From: Breznakibacter sp047600785 | Lineage (GTDB): Bacteria > Bacteroidota > Bacteroidia > Bacteroidales > Marinilabiliaceae | DNA length: 64,000 bases | Reading direction: 5' to 3' | Assembly (NCBI GenBank): GCA_047600785.1 | Contig: JASGKH010000002.1 | Coordinates: 2,294,001-2,358,000, forward strand | Part shown: piece after piece, positions 18,201 to 26,883 of the stretch | Layout: each line of letters starts with the position of its first letter | Numbering within the stretch: position 1 is the first letter of the stretch | The notes under the pieces: generated by a model | Databases searched by the model: none | The model's input: only the letters and a program-made list of their open reading frames with translations | What the model was told of the DNA's origin: nothing | Made by a program: the position numbers and the translations under genes

Positions 18201-19716
18201 CGTTCCCTGTAAAATCCAAATGTCCAATAGGATCGTGTACCTGCACCTGTCCATCGAATTTCTGGTTGGCGAACAGTCCGTTCAGTTGCACATTCTGCAG
18301 TTTGTAGTTACGTACGTTCACCGAGTCGATTTTTCCCTTCAGGTAAGCGAAATAACTACGGTTGTTCTGATGGCTCCCGTTCACTTCCATGTTCATGGTA
18401 ACCCGCCCGACATGTTCACGCAAATTGAGCATGCGCCCCACATCGAACCCCACGGTTTTAAAACTTCCGGAAAACGTCACCCGGTCGGTAACCTTTACAC
18501 CAATGTCGGTACTGATGTTCCCCAAACGGGTGGTAAACCGCCCATATGCCACCAAATCGTTGATGAACCCGGTAAAGTTACCCTTGTACTTGATGGTGCC
18601 CAGACGGTTGAAAGATACCGGCAACGCATCGATTTTAGATCCGGGCAACCCGCTGAGCAACAACCCAAGATCGCTGGCATTGGTCGATAAATCGGTAATA
18701 TCGAGGAACAAAAACGTTTCTTCGACACGAGGCAACCCCACCAGGTTAAAGTTGGTTTCGACGGACGATTCACGCCCAAACGAAAACACCACACTATCGC
18801 CTTTTAAGTTAGGCAATGACCCAGAGAATTTACCGGCCAATGACAACGGGGCTTTGATACTGTCGCCCCAAAAAGCAAAATAAGCCCAATCGGCAGGCGA
18901 TACCAATCCTTTCTCCAGTAAAAGTTTAAACTTGACGTTGCTGTCCAAGTGGGCCAATTGTGGTATCGAATCAAACTTGACCATTGCGGTATCCACTACT
19001 ATTTCCGACTGGCCGGTAAGCAGGTGGAAATCCGATACACCAATGCTCCGGTCTGTTTTGTAAGCCCTGAAGCTCCCATCTTTGATCCCGAATCCCGACT
19101 TCTCCACAAACGAAAGGTGCTCCAGCGTCGCGGTCAGTGAGTCAGGAGCCAGAGAAATCTCTCTGGCCATCAAATTAAGTTTGTCCACACGGATATCACG
19201 AATGTCAATGCGTGAAAAAACATTCACGCTATCGTCCGATTTCCAGGCCATTGTCCCGTTGATCAGTTCGACCGCCGACGTACGAATATCCCATGGCGAT
19301 ACTTGTTCCGTGGTGTCAGAACCGGCAAAAAGGAATGAATAATTAAAGATCGAACCGGTTTTATGAATATGGATTTTAGGGGCATCAAACCTGACCGACC
19401 GGAAATAAAGCTGATGCTTACGAAGGGAAATATAGGCAATCGACCCTTTTAACCGACTAACGTACAAAAGTGAATCGCCCGATTGGTCTTTTACCAATAC
19501 ATCGTTCACAGACACTCCCCCCAGCGGAGAGACGTATACGCCCGACACGGAGATCTCCGTTTGGTATTTGTCGCTCATCTGTTGGGCGACAAACTGTACG
19601 ATCCTGGTTTGTATCGATGGCAGCAAAAGCAATAAGGACGCCCCTACCGGCAACAAGATGATGACCAGCAGCAGGGACAAGACGAACTTGTATATTTTTT
19701 TGATATTTTTGCGCAT
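15238..19716 (-). CDS. tamB: TamB-family translocation/assembly protein (AsmA/DUF490 type)
   Basis: 1492 residues from the ATG at 19716. One N-terminal helix (about 6-32, KFVLSLLLVIILLPVG) anchors it to the inner membrane. The rest is a very long beta-rich periplasmic body, and the last ~400 residues carry the conserved TamB domain (for example DILKGSGTGDIQIKMDKYSN, FSFQNVVNKKFVINRGGTI and the NPLxA-like DPFNALININAIYKL). Such proteins bridge the two membranes for lipid transport or outer-membrane protein assembly. A TTG-initiated reading from 19731 is unlikely because a -7 box covers 19729-19736. It is transcribed divergently from tsaD. Confidence 0.88.
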   Translation of the reverse strand: MRKNIKKIYKFVLSLLLVIILLPVGASLLLLLPSIQTRIVQFVAQQMSDKYQTEISVSGVYVSPLGGVSVNDVLVKDQSGDSLLYVSRLKGSIAYISLRKHQLYFRSVRFDAPKIHIHKTGSIFNYSFLFAGSDTTEQVSPWDIRTSAVELINGTMAWKSDDSVNVFSRIDIRDIRVDKLNLMAREISLAPDSLTATLEHLSFVEKSGFGIKDGSFRAYKTDRSIGVSDFHLLTGQSEIVVDTAMVKFDSIPQLAHLDSNVKFKLLLEKGLVSPADWAYFAFWGDSIKAPLSLAGKFSGSLPNLKGDSVVFSFGRESSVETNFNLVGLPRVEETFLFLDITDLSTNASDLGLLLSGLPGSKIDALPVSFNRLGTIKYKGNFTGFINDLVAYGRFTTRLGNISTDIGVKVTDRVTFSGSFKTVGFDVGRMLNLREHVGRVTMNMEVNGSHQNNRSYFAYLKGKIDSVNVRNYKLQNVQLNGLFANQKFDGQVQVHDPIGHLDFTGNVDLSGTLPNFNFFAKVDNLNLGKLNLLPSLNDAFLSFDMVSNFDGASLDDLAGFFRVDDALLASPGRDIHVDSLVVSAERFEDKKRLLVRSDLLTVEIDGHYNLTRIGNDLSQLVASYIPSIQKGKSKYVASGLNDFSFHVYTNKLGQLLNFIDPEIELSQGVVFEGRFTNDRNQLLIDGEVPFAKYGMVKTENLVVNAFSNENLALSFHVDNMTLWNKLDLRNFTIQQLASNNKLSTNVFWNNWDARSNSGAILTNTQFSRSDSALTAAIDLATSQIVVNDTVWNINPAKLIVTDQDFSIDNFRMWHNNQQIVVNGKVSKQGNDGINGYIRNINLGNILSNVKLGSISIGGMLNAEFQAQNFYYTPTVVGEISIDEFEFNKQRLGRFVASSDWMMSQNALELDMLLAEGGKEKIKGGCKYYIDTREVDLKANVNECEIGFLELWLSSIAKNIKGTTSGTISLEGKIDNPVLTGRLKVNDGRLDIGLLKTTYSLTDSVILEPNRIVFQNMTIRDRYNHRGTFKGYIAHTSFSGMTYHMTVDVNNMLVMDTKLKDNPIYYGTVFGTGTMKVTGVASLVNIDIAGKSMPNTQFYIPVQSDSEVGNNEFIRFASSKADTETNKAPAPDYKIDLAGVEMNMDIEITPDAKVQVIFDQRVGDILKGSGTGDIQIKMDKYSNISMFGNILIEEGDYLFSFQNVVNKKFVINRGGTIRWDGDPFNALININAIYKLRASLSDLVGSAASDNSSLADLKKRIPVDCSLYLTDRLMRPSIRFGIETPTLEQSYSSLLKEYIHTDEELNRQVLSLLVLNRFYSPEMQKGTEQSSDRGSTNAALVTTTEMLSNQFSNWLSQINNDIDVDVNYRPGDDISKREIEVALSTQLFNDRVSINTNVGYEEYQSTAKASSFIGDFEMNVKLNSTGTVRAHAYTRTNNDIIYTSTSPTKQGVGVSFREEFNTWDELWAKYWAIIRGDGKKKKKTKEEGASQNGE

Positions 19717-19728
19717 GTTTGATCTTGC

Positions 19729-19760
19729 CAAAAATAGAGATAATAAACATCAACAGCAAC
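19729..19760 (-). promoter_or_regulatory. Candidate tamB promoter
   Basis: Minus-strand TATTTTTG at 19736-19729 with GTTG at the -33 position after a 20-base spacer. The predicted start of transcription is about 19722, six bases before the ATG at 19716. Confidence 0.6.
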
Positions 19761-19789
19761 GGCATTAAGGTTTTGGATACAATCCGGCA

Positions 19790-19797
19790 TACTTTTG
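19790..19797 (+). promoter_or_regulatory. Candidate tsaD -7 box
   Basis: TACTTTTG, a full match to TAnnTTTG, about 80 bases before the tsaD ATG. No convincing -33 element. With the tamB box it makes a divergent promoter region. Confidence 0.5.
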
Positions 19798-19876
19798 CCA
19801 ACTTAAGGACGTCCGACGAACCAAACCGTGTCGCCAGCGTTTCGCAAACAATCAATACCAAGAGATCACTCCGACC

Positions 19877-20896
19877 ATGAGCACCTATATTTTAGCCATC
19901 GAATCGTCATGTGACGACACCTCTGCCGCGGTCTTCCAAAACGATGTTATCTTGTCAAACGTAGTGGCCAACCAAAAAGTACACGAAGCATACGGCGGCG
20001 TGGTGCCCGAACTGGCTTCGCGCGCACACCAGCAGAACATTATCCCGGTAGTCGACAAAGCGTTGATAGATGCCCATGTGACAAAAGAACAAATCAATGC
20101 CGTGGCATTTACCCGTGGACCAGGCCTGATGGGATCGTTGCTGGTGGGGACATCGTTTGCCAAAGCCTTTGCGCTGGCAAGAAACATCCCGCTCATTGAA
20201 GTCAACCACTTGCAGGCACATATCCTGGCACATTTCATCAAAGAGCATGCCGAAGACACCAACCAACCAAAGTTTCCATTCCTTTGTTTATTGGTCTCGG
20301 GCGGCAACAGCCAAATCGTATTGGTCCACAATCATTCACAGATGGAAGTGATTGGACAAACCATTGACGATGCGGCGGGCGAAGCATTCGACAAATGTGC
20401 CAAAGTAATGGGACTCCCCTATCCCGGCGGTCCACTGATCGATAAACTGGCAGCCCAGGGAAACGCCAACGCCTTTCAGTTTTCAAAGCCGCGTATCGAT
20501 GGGTACGACTACAGTTTTAGCGGTTTAAAGACATCGTTTCTTTATTTTTTGCGCGACAATCTGAAGGGAAATCCCAATTTCATCGAAGAGAACAAAAACG
20601 ACCTTTGCGCATCGCTGCAAAAGTCAATCATCGATATCCTGATGGATAAGCTGGTACTGGCAGCCAAGGCGCATGGCATTAAAACCGTTGCCCTGGCGGG
20701 CGGGGTATCGGCCAATTCGGGTTTACGCAATGAAATAGAGCGTCTGTCCCAAAAACACCATTGGACAACCTTCATCCCAAAATTTGCTTATACAACCGAC
20801 AATGCGGCCATGATTGCCGTGACGGGGTATTTTAAGTATCTGAAAGGCGAATTCTGCACACAGGACATAGCCCCGTTTGCAAGGACACAATTTTAG
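19877..20896 (+). CDS. tsaD: tRNA N6-adenosine threonylcarbamoyltransferase TsaD
   Basis: 339 residues, the usual length. It transfers the threonylcarbamoyl group from threonylcarbamoyl-AMP to A37 of ANN-decoding tRNAs in the cytoplasm, working with TsaB and TsaE. Visible family marks: AIESSCDDTSAA at the start, the metal-binding HLQAHILAH (His about 109 and 113), the glycine-rich SGGNSQ, DDAAGEAFDK, and the C-terminal ALAGGVSANSGLR and TDNAAMIA. It is divergent from tamB and stands alone. Confidence 0.97.
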   Translation: MSTYILAIESSCDDTSAAVFQNDVILSNVVANQKVHEAYGGVVPELASRAHQQNIIPVVDKALIDAHVTKEQINAVAFTRGPGLMGSLLVGTSFAKAFALARNIPLIEVNHLQAHILAHFIKEHAEDTNQPKFPFLCLLVSGGNSQIVLVHNHSQMEVIGQTIDDAAGEAFDKCAKVMGLPYPGGPLIDKLAAQGNANAFQFSKPRIDGYDYSFSGLKTSFLYFLRDNLKGNPNFIEENKNDLCASLQKSIIDILMDKLVLAAKAHGIKTVALAGGVSANSGLRNEIERLSQKHHWTTFIPKFAYTTDNAAMIAVTGYFKYLKGEFCTQDIAPFARTQF

Positions 20897-21082
20897 GTGC
20901 ACGAACGGATGACTTGATATGGCAGAATCCCAAAGAAGCGCAGGAAACAGGGATATATCCATTGGAACGATCAGTGGCGGCCCTTATCACTCTCTTTATC
21001 TTTGCAAAGAACCATCGCTTAACGCCGGTAATCCATCGGCAATAAACGCCAGCTTACCATACTTCTCCGTTCCTTTTGGTAA

Positions 21083-21116
21083 GAAAAAAGGGAGATAACA
21101 TGGTGTTCTATCTCCC
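21083..21116 (-). terminator. Intrinsic terminator of the pseudouridine synthase gene
   Basis: An 8-bp stem GGGAGATA/TATCTCCC (21090-21097 with 21109-21116) followed on the minus strand by CTTTTTTC. It sits nine bases past the stop at 21125, between convergent tsaD and the rluA-type gene. Confidence 0.75.
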
Positions 21117-21124
21117 TCTCTGTA

Positions 21125-21820
21125 TTATCGCGGTGAATACACATTCTTAAACTCAGCCCAAAGCGGATCGTTCTTTGGCGGGTTGGCAGTAATGGTTATC
21201 TGTTCGTGGGTTACCGGGTGTTCGAACTCAATCCGCCGGGCATGCAGGCTGATGCCTCCATCGGCATTGGAACGCGGAAAACCATATTTTAAGTCCCCAC
21301 GGATGGGACAACCAATTTTTGCCAACTGACATCGGATCTGGTGGTGACGGCCCGTTTGCAAATCAACCTCCAACAAATGGTAGTTGGCCGAACTCGACAC
21401 GTGCAAATAGTGCAAAATGGCTTCTTTGGCGCCATGCTTGGGCTTATCGTAAGCTTTCGATTTATTTTTTTCCGAATCTTTCAGCAGGTAGTGCGTCAAA
21501 GTGTCCTCTTCCTGCGGAGGAAGCTCCTTGACCACTGCCCAGTAAGTCTTTTTCACCTGCTTTTCAAGAAACATCTTGTTCAAGCGTGCGACGGCCTTAC
21601 TGGTACGGGCAAAAAGCACCACACCGCTTACGGGACGGTCCAAACGGTGCACCACCCCCAAAAATACATCCCCGGGTTTATTGTATTTTTCTTTTATGTA
21701 TGCTTTTACCATGTCACTCAATGGCTCATCACCCGATTTGTCGCCCTGCACCAAATCGCTGTTGGTTTTGTTGATGGCTATGATGTGGTTGTCCTCGTAC
21801 AGTACAATGGGTTTATTCAT
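21125..21820 (-). CDS. RluA-family pseudouridine synthase
   Basis: 231 residues, catalytic domain only, with no N-terminal S4 domain. The signature GVVHRLDRPVSGVVLFARTS contains the catalytic Asp of the HRLD box; DLQTGRHHQIRCQLAKIGCP is the second conserved block. It isomerises uridine to pseudouridine in rRNA or tRNA. The exact target (RluA-, RluC- or TruC-like) cannot be told from this reading. It is followed leftward by its own terminator and sits 39 bases downstream of panB on the same strand, so the two may be cotranscribed. Confidence 0.9.
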   Translation of the reverse strand: MNKPIVLYEDNHIIAINKTNSDLVQGDKSGDEPLSDMVKAYIKEKYNKPGDVFLGVVHRLDRPVSGVVLFARTSKAVARLNKMFLEKQVKKTYWAVVKELPPQEEDTLTHYLLKDSEKNKSKAYDKPKHGAKEAILHYLHVSSSANYHLLEVDLQTGRHHQIRCQLAKIGCPIRGDLKYGFPRSNADGGISLHARRIEFEHPVTHEQITITANPPKNDPLWAEFKNVYSPR

Positions 21821-21859
21821 CCGAAACTTTTGTGTGCTTGTTAGTTAATAATTGTCCGA

Positions 21860-22678
21860 TCAGTACTGTTCCTTTTCGTTGGGGAAATCGAGCGACTTGA
21901 CATCATGGATGTAATTGGTCACCGCCCCGGTAATCTCATCAAATAAATTGTGGTACCTGCGCAAAAAGCGAGGCGAAAAGCCATGATTGATGCCCAACAT
22001 GTCGTGCAACACCAATACCTGTCCATCGGCTCCTCTGCCCGCACCAATGCCGATGACCGGAATAACCAATTCTTTGGCCACCCTCTCGGCCAAAGCGGCC
22101 GGAATCTTTTCGAGCACCAGCGCAAAACAGCCCGCCTCCTCAAGCAAATGGGCATCCGTCACCAGCTTACCGGCCTCTTCTTCCGAACGTGCACGCACCG
22201 TATAAGTCCCAAACTTATTGATTGACTGAGGGGTTAGCCCAAGGTGCCCCATTACCGGAATCCCCGCAGAAAGGATTCGTGTGACCGATTCCAAAATCTC
22301 GTTGCCTCCTTCCAGTTTCACCGCATCGGCACCTGTCTCTTTCATGATGCGGATAGCAGAATTAAGGGCCTCTTTCGAATTTCCCTGATAAGTACCAAAA
22401 GGCATATCGACCACAACCAATGCCCGGTCAACAGCACGCACCACCGATGCCCCATGATAGATCATCTGATCGAGGGTAATCGGCAAAGTCGTTTCAAAGC
22501 CCCCGAACACGTTGGCGGCCGAGTCGCCTACCAAAATCGCATCGATACCAGCTTGGTTCACGATACGTGCAAACGAATAATCGTAAGCCGTTAACATGCT
22601 TATTTTTTCGCCCCTGTGTTTCATCTCCATCAATGCATGGGTGGTGACTTTACGGGGTCTGTTTTGTGCAACCGACAT
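21860..22678 (-). CDS. panB: 3-methyl-2-oxobutanoate hydroxymethyltransferase PanB
   Basis: 272 residues. It uses 5,10-methylene-THF to hydroxymethylate ketoisovalerate, the first committed step towards pantothenate and CoA. Marks: MLTAYDYSFARI, the metal-binding VGDSAANV, VVVDMPFGTYQ, VKLEGG, MGHLGLTPQS and VIGIGAG. panC and panD are not in the window. A -7 box on the minus strand at 22702-22709 gives a short leader. Likely cotranscribed with the pseudouridine synthase gene 39 bases downstream. Confidence 0.96.
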   Translation of the reverse strand: MSVAQNRPRKVTTHALMEMKHRGEKISMLTAYDYSFARIVNQAGIDAILVGDSAANVFGGFETTLPITLDQMIYHGASVVRAVDRALVVVDMPFGTYQGNSKEALNSAIRIMKETGADAVKLEGGNEILESVTRILSAGIPVMGHLGLTPQSINKFGTYTVRARSEEEAGKLVTDAHLLEEAGCFALVLEKIPAALAERVAKELVIPVIGIGAGRGADGQVLVLHDMLGINHGFSPRFLRRYHNLFDEITGAVTNYIHDVKSLDFPNEKEQY

Positions 22679-22701
22679 TTTTTTGAGATTTAATTGGTCG
22701 G

Positions 22702-22709
22702 CAAAGTTA
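22702..22709 (-). promoter_or_regulatory. Candidate panB -7 box
   Basis: Reads TAACTTTG on the minus strand, a full TAnnTTTG match 24 bases before the panB ATG; a TTTC is found 18 bases further upstream. Confidence 0.5.
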
Positions 22710-22831
22710 AGTATTAAATGGAAATCCGAAAAAACAGCGGGGAATTAACAAACGGACAATGTCCTTTTCACGTTTCCTTGCGATTTCAAAACCGGACAAG
22801 AATAAATGTTCGGTTTTCGGACGACTTTTAA

Positions 22832-22839
22832 TATCTTTG
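22832..22839 (+). promoter_or_regulatory. Candidate -7 box of the receptor/heme locus
   Basis: TATCTTTG, a full match, 20 bases before the ATG at 22860. It places transcription start near 22846, after the earlier ATG at 22806. No clear -33 element. Confidence 0.45.
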
Positions 22840-22859
22840 TCACTGATAACCCAATCGGC

Positions 22860-23222
22860 ATGTTTCTAGTAGGTATTTTCAGCACTCCGATCCCATACCT
22901 GTTGTTTCTGTTGTGTTACGGTGTAAGCTTTGTCATCACCAACAGAAGTGACGATATCGGCGTGGAAGAAAACGGGGCCAGGGTTTTGTCCTACGATGTA
23001 AACACTAAAAAAACGGAATCGGTTAGCAGCAGCAATACGTTCCATTATTCAAACTGGCGCAAAACCTACACACAAAACCACCAGGCAACCGAAGTTCATT
23101 GCCGGCAACTACCCTCTATTGTCTGTTCACCGCCCCCAAGGCTTCCTGTCGCATCCAACATTCCCTTAAAAGATAGGTTGCGGGATGCGTCGCTTCCCAA
23201 ACGTGCGCCCCCAATGGTTTGA
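22860..23222 (+). CDS. Small hypothetical protein with one membrane segment
   Basis: 120 residues from the ATG at 22860; the longer reading from 22806 would begin upstream of the predicted transcription start. The first ~30 residues are hydrophobic (FSTPIPYLLFLLCYGVSFVI) and could be a signal anchor; the remainder is polar, with several Ser/Thr/Asn and a proline-rich patch (CSPPPRLPV). I do not recognise a family. It directly precedes the TonB-dependent receptor gene, 140 bases away in the same direction, so it may belong to that uptake locus. It may also be chance coding; there is no repeated motif to confirm it. Confidence 0.45.
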   Translation: MFLVGIFSTPIPYLLFLLCYGVSFVITNRSDDIGVEENGARVLSYDVNTKKTESVSSSNTFHYSNWRKTYTQNHQATEVHCRQLPSIVCSPPPRLPVASNIPLKDRLRDASLPKRAPPMV

Positions 23223-23362
23223 TTTTGAAAAGAACAGATCCTCTTGCCCGCAAGAAGGTCTTGTAGATGAACGAAGGTGTTGGGTCTGGTATCCACTACA
23301 GTCCAACATACGAGTCTTTCTACATCTTTGCCCCACCACAAAATCAACCATAAAAATCAAAT

Positions 23363-25477
23363 ATGGAAAACCCATTCGTTGCCATATTGTTGGGCCTGTC
23401 CATCTCTACAATGGCCAGTGCCCAACACATCCCGACAGAGAGCGATACGGTCAGGATAAAAGAGATAAACCTCGACGAAGTGACCGTGCTGTCGATAAAA
23501 GAAACCACCGAAAAATTAAGAGACCTCCCGGCAGCAGCCACCAGTTTGGGGTCCAGCGTGGTGGAAAGCCGCGAGATGACATCGGTAAAAGATGTCACCG
23601 CACTGGTTCCCAACCTATTCATGCCCGACTATGGGTCAAAGCTTACCTCTCCCATTTACATCCGCGGCGTAGGTTCTAAGATCAATTCCCCATCGGTGGG
23701 TTTGTATGTCGACGACGTCCCCTATTTCGAGAAGGCAGCCTTCGATTTCGAACTTTCCGATATCGAACGCATCGAAGTGATACGCGGTCCGCAAGGCACT
23801 CTATACGGCCGTAACACCATGGGCGGCATTATCAATGTATATACAAAAAATCCGGGAAATATCCCTTCGGCCAGGATCTTACTGGGCGGAGGCGATTATG
23901 GGCTCAAACGCACCCAGGCATCGGTTTATGCCCCGGTCACAAGTAATTCGGCCATTTCGATAAGCAGCTTCTTTACCGAGAATGACGGTTATTTCGTAAA
24001 CCAATACAGTGGCGATAAAGTGGACAAGTCGACAAGTTTTGGCGGACACGTCAAGTACAAGTTGCATTTGGGCGAAAAATTAAATTTGTCGTTAATGAGT
24101 TCGGTGGAAAGGCTGAACCAGGGGGGTTACCCTTATGCCGAATTCGTGGACAGTACACGTGTGACCAAGCCCATCAACTACAACCATGCCAGCGGGTATG
24201 ACCGTGATTTATGGAGCAACGCATTCACGTTGACCTACCGGCACAACGGCACTCTGGTTCGTTGGGTTACCAGCCATCAATATTTAAAAGATTACCAGGA
24301 TATTGACCAGGATTTCTCGGCAGCCAACACTTACGTCGTCGCTCAGGATATGAAGCAAAACGTACTGGCCCAGGAAATCATCCTCAAACAGCAATTCACT
24401 GACCGGATCAGCTGGCTGGCAGGAATCTGGGCCTTTAAGCAATGGAGCCTGAGCCAACTGGACCTGACCACCAACGGTGCACATTCTTACACCAAATATT
24501 ATGACAACCCGACCTACGGCACGGCAGCATTCACCGAGATCAAAATATCGGACCTGCTTTTAGACGGGCTTTCGCTGACGGCCGGCCTACGCATTGACCG
24601 TGAAACGCAGGAAATGGACTATCTCCACAACCGCACGGTAAACAATGTTCCCGAGAAGGCCGCCCAATTCGACCATTCGTTAAATTTCGACCAGATATTG
24701 CCCAAACTGGCGGTTTCGTACCAGCTCGCGACCAATGCCAACACCTATGCCACAGTGACCAAGGGCTATAAAACGGGCGGCTTCAACACATCGTTCGAAC
24801 GTACTGAGGACGAAACGTTTTTACCCGAATATAGCTGGAATTATGAAGTAGGTTTTAAAGGAAGCGGCTTCGGCAACAAACTCAATATCGGACTCTGTGC
24901 ATTTTACATCGACTGGAAAGACCAACAGGTGACACAACCCGTATATCCCAGTAAAAAGGGGACCATGTTGAAGAATGCAGGAGAATCGAACAGCAAAGGC
25001 ATTGAGGTGGAAATAAACGCACGTCCGCTCACAGGATTGGATCTGGCTCTAAGTTATGGATTGACCGATGCCCGCTTCAACACCTATTACCGTGATACGG
25101 TGGATTTGGCGGACCCATCCCAGGCCATCGATTACGGAGGCAACTATTTCCCGCTCGTACCGAAAAACACGGCCATGGCTTCGGTCTCGTACCACCTGCC
25201 CTTACGTACGCAATTTTTCACCGGTATATTGGTGAACTGCAACTATCAGGGCGTGGGAAAGATTTACTGGACGGACGACAACAAGGGCTATCAGGATTAT
25301 TACGGCCTGCTTAACGGCAAACTGTCGTTGCAAACCCTGCACCTAAAGCTTGAAATCTGGGGCAAAAACCTGACTGCACAAGATTACCACGGTTTTTATT
25401 TTCCGTTATCGGGAAAATCATATGTCCAAATGGGCAAACCGCGTACTTTTGGCGTCAATCTGGTAGTAACCATTTAA
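23363..25477 (+). CDS. TonB-dependent outer-membrane receptor
   Basis: 704 residues. A signal peptide (about 1-21) is followed by a short segment VRIKEINLDEVTVLS like a TonB box, a plug domain (about 45-150) with YIRGVGSKINSPSVGLYVDD and IERIEVIRGPQGTLYGRN, and a 22-strand-type barrel ending in GVNLVVTI. It lacks the carboxypeptidase-like domain of SusC proteins and has no SusD partner, so it resembles siderophore/heme/porphyrin receptors rather than glycan importers. It is followed by an MFS carrier and hemN-hemG in the same direction. Cargo is inferred to be a porphyrin or chelated iron. Confidence 0.88.
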   Translation: MENPFVAILLGLSISTMASAQHIPTESDTVRIKEINLDEVTVLSIKETTEKLRDLPAAATSLGSSVVESREMTSVKDVTALVPNLFMPDYGSKLTSPIYIRGVGSKINSPSVGLYVDDVPYFEKAAFDFELSDIERIEVIRGPQGTLYGRNTMGGIINVYTKNPGNIPSARILLGGGDYGLKRTQASVYAPVTSNSAISISSFFTENDGYFVNQYSGDKVDKSTSFGGHVKYKLHLGEKLNLSLMSSVERLNQGGYPYAEFVDSTRVTKPINYNHASGYDRDLWSNAFTLTYRHNGTLVRWVTSHQYLKDYQDIDQDFSAANTYVVAQDMKQNVLAQEIILKQQFTDRISWLAGIWAFKQWSLSQLDLTTNGAHSYTKYYDNPTYGTAAFTEIKISDLLLDGLSLTAGLRIDRETQEMDYLHNRTVNNVPEKAAQFDHSLNFDQILPKLAVSYQLATNANTYATVTKGYKTGGFNTSFERTEDETFLPEYSWNYEVGFKGSGFGNKLNIGLCAFYIDWKDQQVTQPVYPSKKGTMLKNAGESNSKGIEVEINARPLTGLDLALSYGLTDARFNTYYRDTVDLADPSQAIDYGGNYFPLVPKNTAMASVSYHLPLRTQFFTGILVNCNYQGVGKIYWTDDNKGYQDYYGLLNGKLSLQTLHLKLEIWGKNLTAQDYHGFYFPLSGKSYVQMGKPRTFGVNLVVTI

Positions 25478-25483
25478 AATCAA

Positions 25484-25643
25484 GGGGAGGCTGTCCCAAA
25501 AGCAAGGTTCTTCGCCGATCGGTTTGTTGCCCGGCCAAACCACCATCACGAAACACGTTCCTTAAAAATCACGGAAATGCAAGCACAAACAATCTTTTCA
25601 GGGTCCGGCGTGATGGTTAAAAACGCTTTTTCAAGACAGCCCC
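25484..25643. repeat. Short palindromic MITE-like element
   Basis: The two ends are imperfect inverted repeats: GGGGAGGCTGTCCC at 25484-25497 against GACAGCCCC at 25635-25643. Inside is a second inverted pair, CCATCACG at 25543-25550 and CGTGATGG at 25609-25616. About 160 bases with no coding potential, between the receptor and the MFS gene. It resembles a non-autonomous transposon derivative. It could instead be a folded intercistronic RNA element. No target-site duplication is evident. Confidence 0.45.
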
Positions 25644-25659
25644 ACTATTCCATAGTATC

Positions 25660-26883
25660 ATGAAGAAATATTCCACCCTGCTCTCGCTCTATCTGGCCCA
25701 AAGCATTCCCATGAGCTTTTTCTCGACCATTGTCCCCGTTATCATGCGGCAAGAGAACTACTCACTGGAATCCATTGGCTATTTACAATTGCTAAAACTC
25801 CCATGGATACTGAAGCTGCTATGGGCGCCAATGATCGACAAGCACGGGCAGACACTTGGTAAATACAAACGATGGATTGTCGGTTCGGAACTCTTTTATG
25901 CCGCCATCATCCTCGGCACAGGGTTTCTTGATTTAAAAACCGATTTCATGGCCATCGTGGTGATGATGTTGGTGGCCTTCACGGCATCGGCCACGCAGGA
26001 CATCGCCACCGACGCTTTTGCCATCCTGGTATTAAAGAAAAATGAACGCAGCTTTGGCAACAGCATGCAAAGTGCCGGCACGTTTCTGGGAACGCTGACC
26101 GGTAGCGGGGTGATGTTGGTGATCTACCACCACTTTGGATGGAACGGCCTGTTGCTTTGCCTGTCGCTGTTTGTGGTGGTGGCATTGGTCCCGCTGTATT
26201 TCTTCGACACGAAAAAAACCGAAATGCCTCCCGCAGACATATCGCGGCACACACCCGCAAGTTTTAAGGACATTGGGTTGTTTTTCGTGCAAAAAGGCAT
26301 GTGGAAACGGCTAATCCTTCTCTTTTTTTATTATTCGGGGCTGATCGGCACCCTGGCCATGCTCAAGCCGTTTTTTGTAGACCACGGATACAACATCAGG
26401 CAAATCGGCACTATTTCCGGCATTTACGGCACAGCCGTGGGTGCATTGAGCGCATTGGCCGCCGGACATCTCATCAATAAGCTGGGACGCAGGTTTTGCA
26501 TGTACCTTTTCAGCTTTATGGGCTTTGTCACCATGATGCTGTTTGTATGGATGGGGCTAACGGACGTGACCAATACGCTTCTATACGCCGGGACGTTTAT
26601 GCTCTGGGGCACATACGGGCTTTGTTCCGTGCTTATTTACACCATCTCGATGGATGTGGTGCGCAAGGGCCGCGAAGGAACCGATTTTACCATCCAGATA
26701 GTGGTGACCCACCTAAGTAGCCTCGTGATTGCCGTTTTAAGCGGCAAATTCGCCGATACGTTTGGTTACCAGGGACTTTTTATCGCCGAAGCAGCCATCG
26801 CCGCCATGGTGTTTATGTTTATTCCACTGTTGTACAACGAAATCCGCCCAAAAGATGAAAGTTCCCAAGAACTTGCTCGATAA
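25660..26883 (+). CDS. MFS transporter, AmpG/RhtX-FptX-like
   Basis: 407 residues with about 12 predicted membrane helices. Family-type motifs include LYLAQSIPMSFF at the start, LKLLWAPMIDKHG and TASATQDIATDAFAI, typical of the AmpG/acetyl-CoA carrier branch that includes the single-protein siderophore importers RhtX and FptX. It probably moves a compound brought in by the upstream receptor across the inner membrane, or exports one. The hemN start codon lies inside its last codons (29-base overlap), so the two are translated together. Confidence 0.82.
   Translation: MKKYSTLLSLYLAQSIPMSFFSTIVPVIMRQENYSLESIGYLQLLKLPWILKLLWAPMIDKHGQTLGKYKRWIVGSELFYAAIILGTGFLDLKTDFMAIVVMMLVAFTASATQDIATDAFAILVLKKNERSFGNSMQSAGTFLGTLTGSGVMLVIYHHFGWNGLLLCLSLFVVVALVPLYFFDTKKTEMPPADISRHTPASFKDIGLFFVQKGMWKRLILLFFYYSGLIGTLAMLKPFFVDHGYNIRQIGTISGIYGTAVGALSALAAGHLINKLGRRFCMYLFSFMGFVTMMLFVWMGLTDVTNTLLYAGTFMLWGTYGLCSVLIYTISMDVVRKGREGTDFTIQIVVTHLSSLVIAVLSGKFADTFGYQGLFIAEAAIAAMVFMFIPLLYNEIRPKDESSQELAR

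Noticed and set aside
22806..22859. Upstream start for the small hypothetical protein
   Set aside because: The predicted -7 box lies at 22832-22839, downstream of that ATG.
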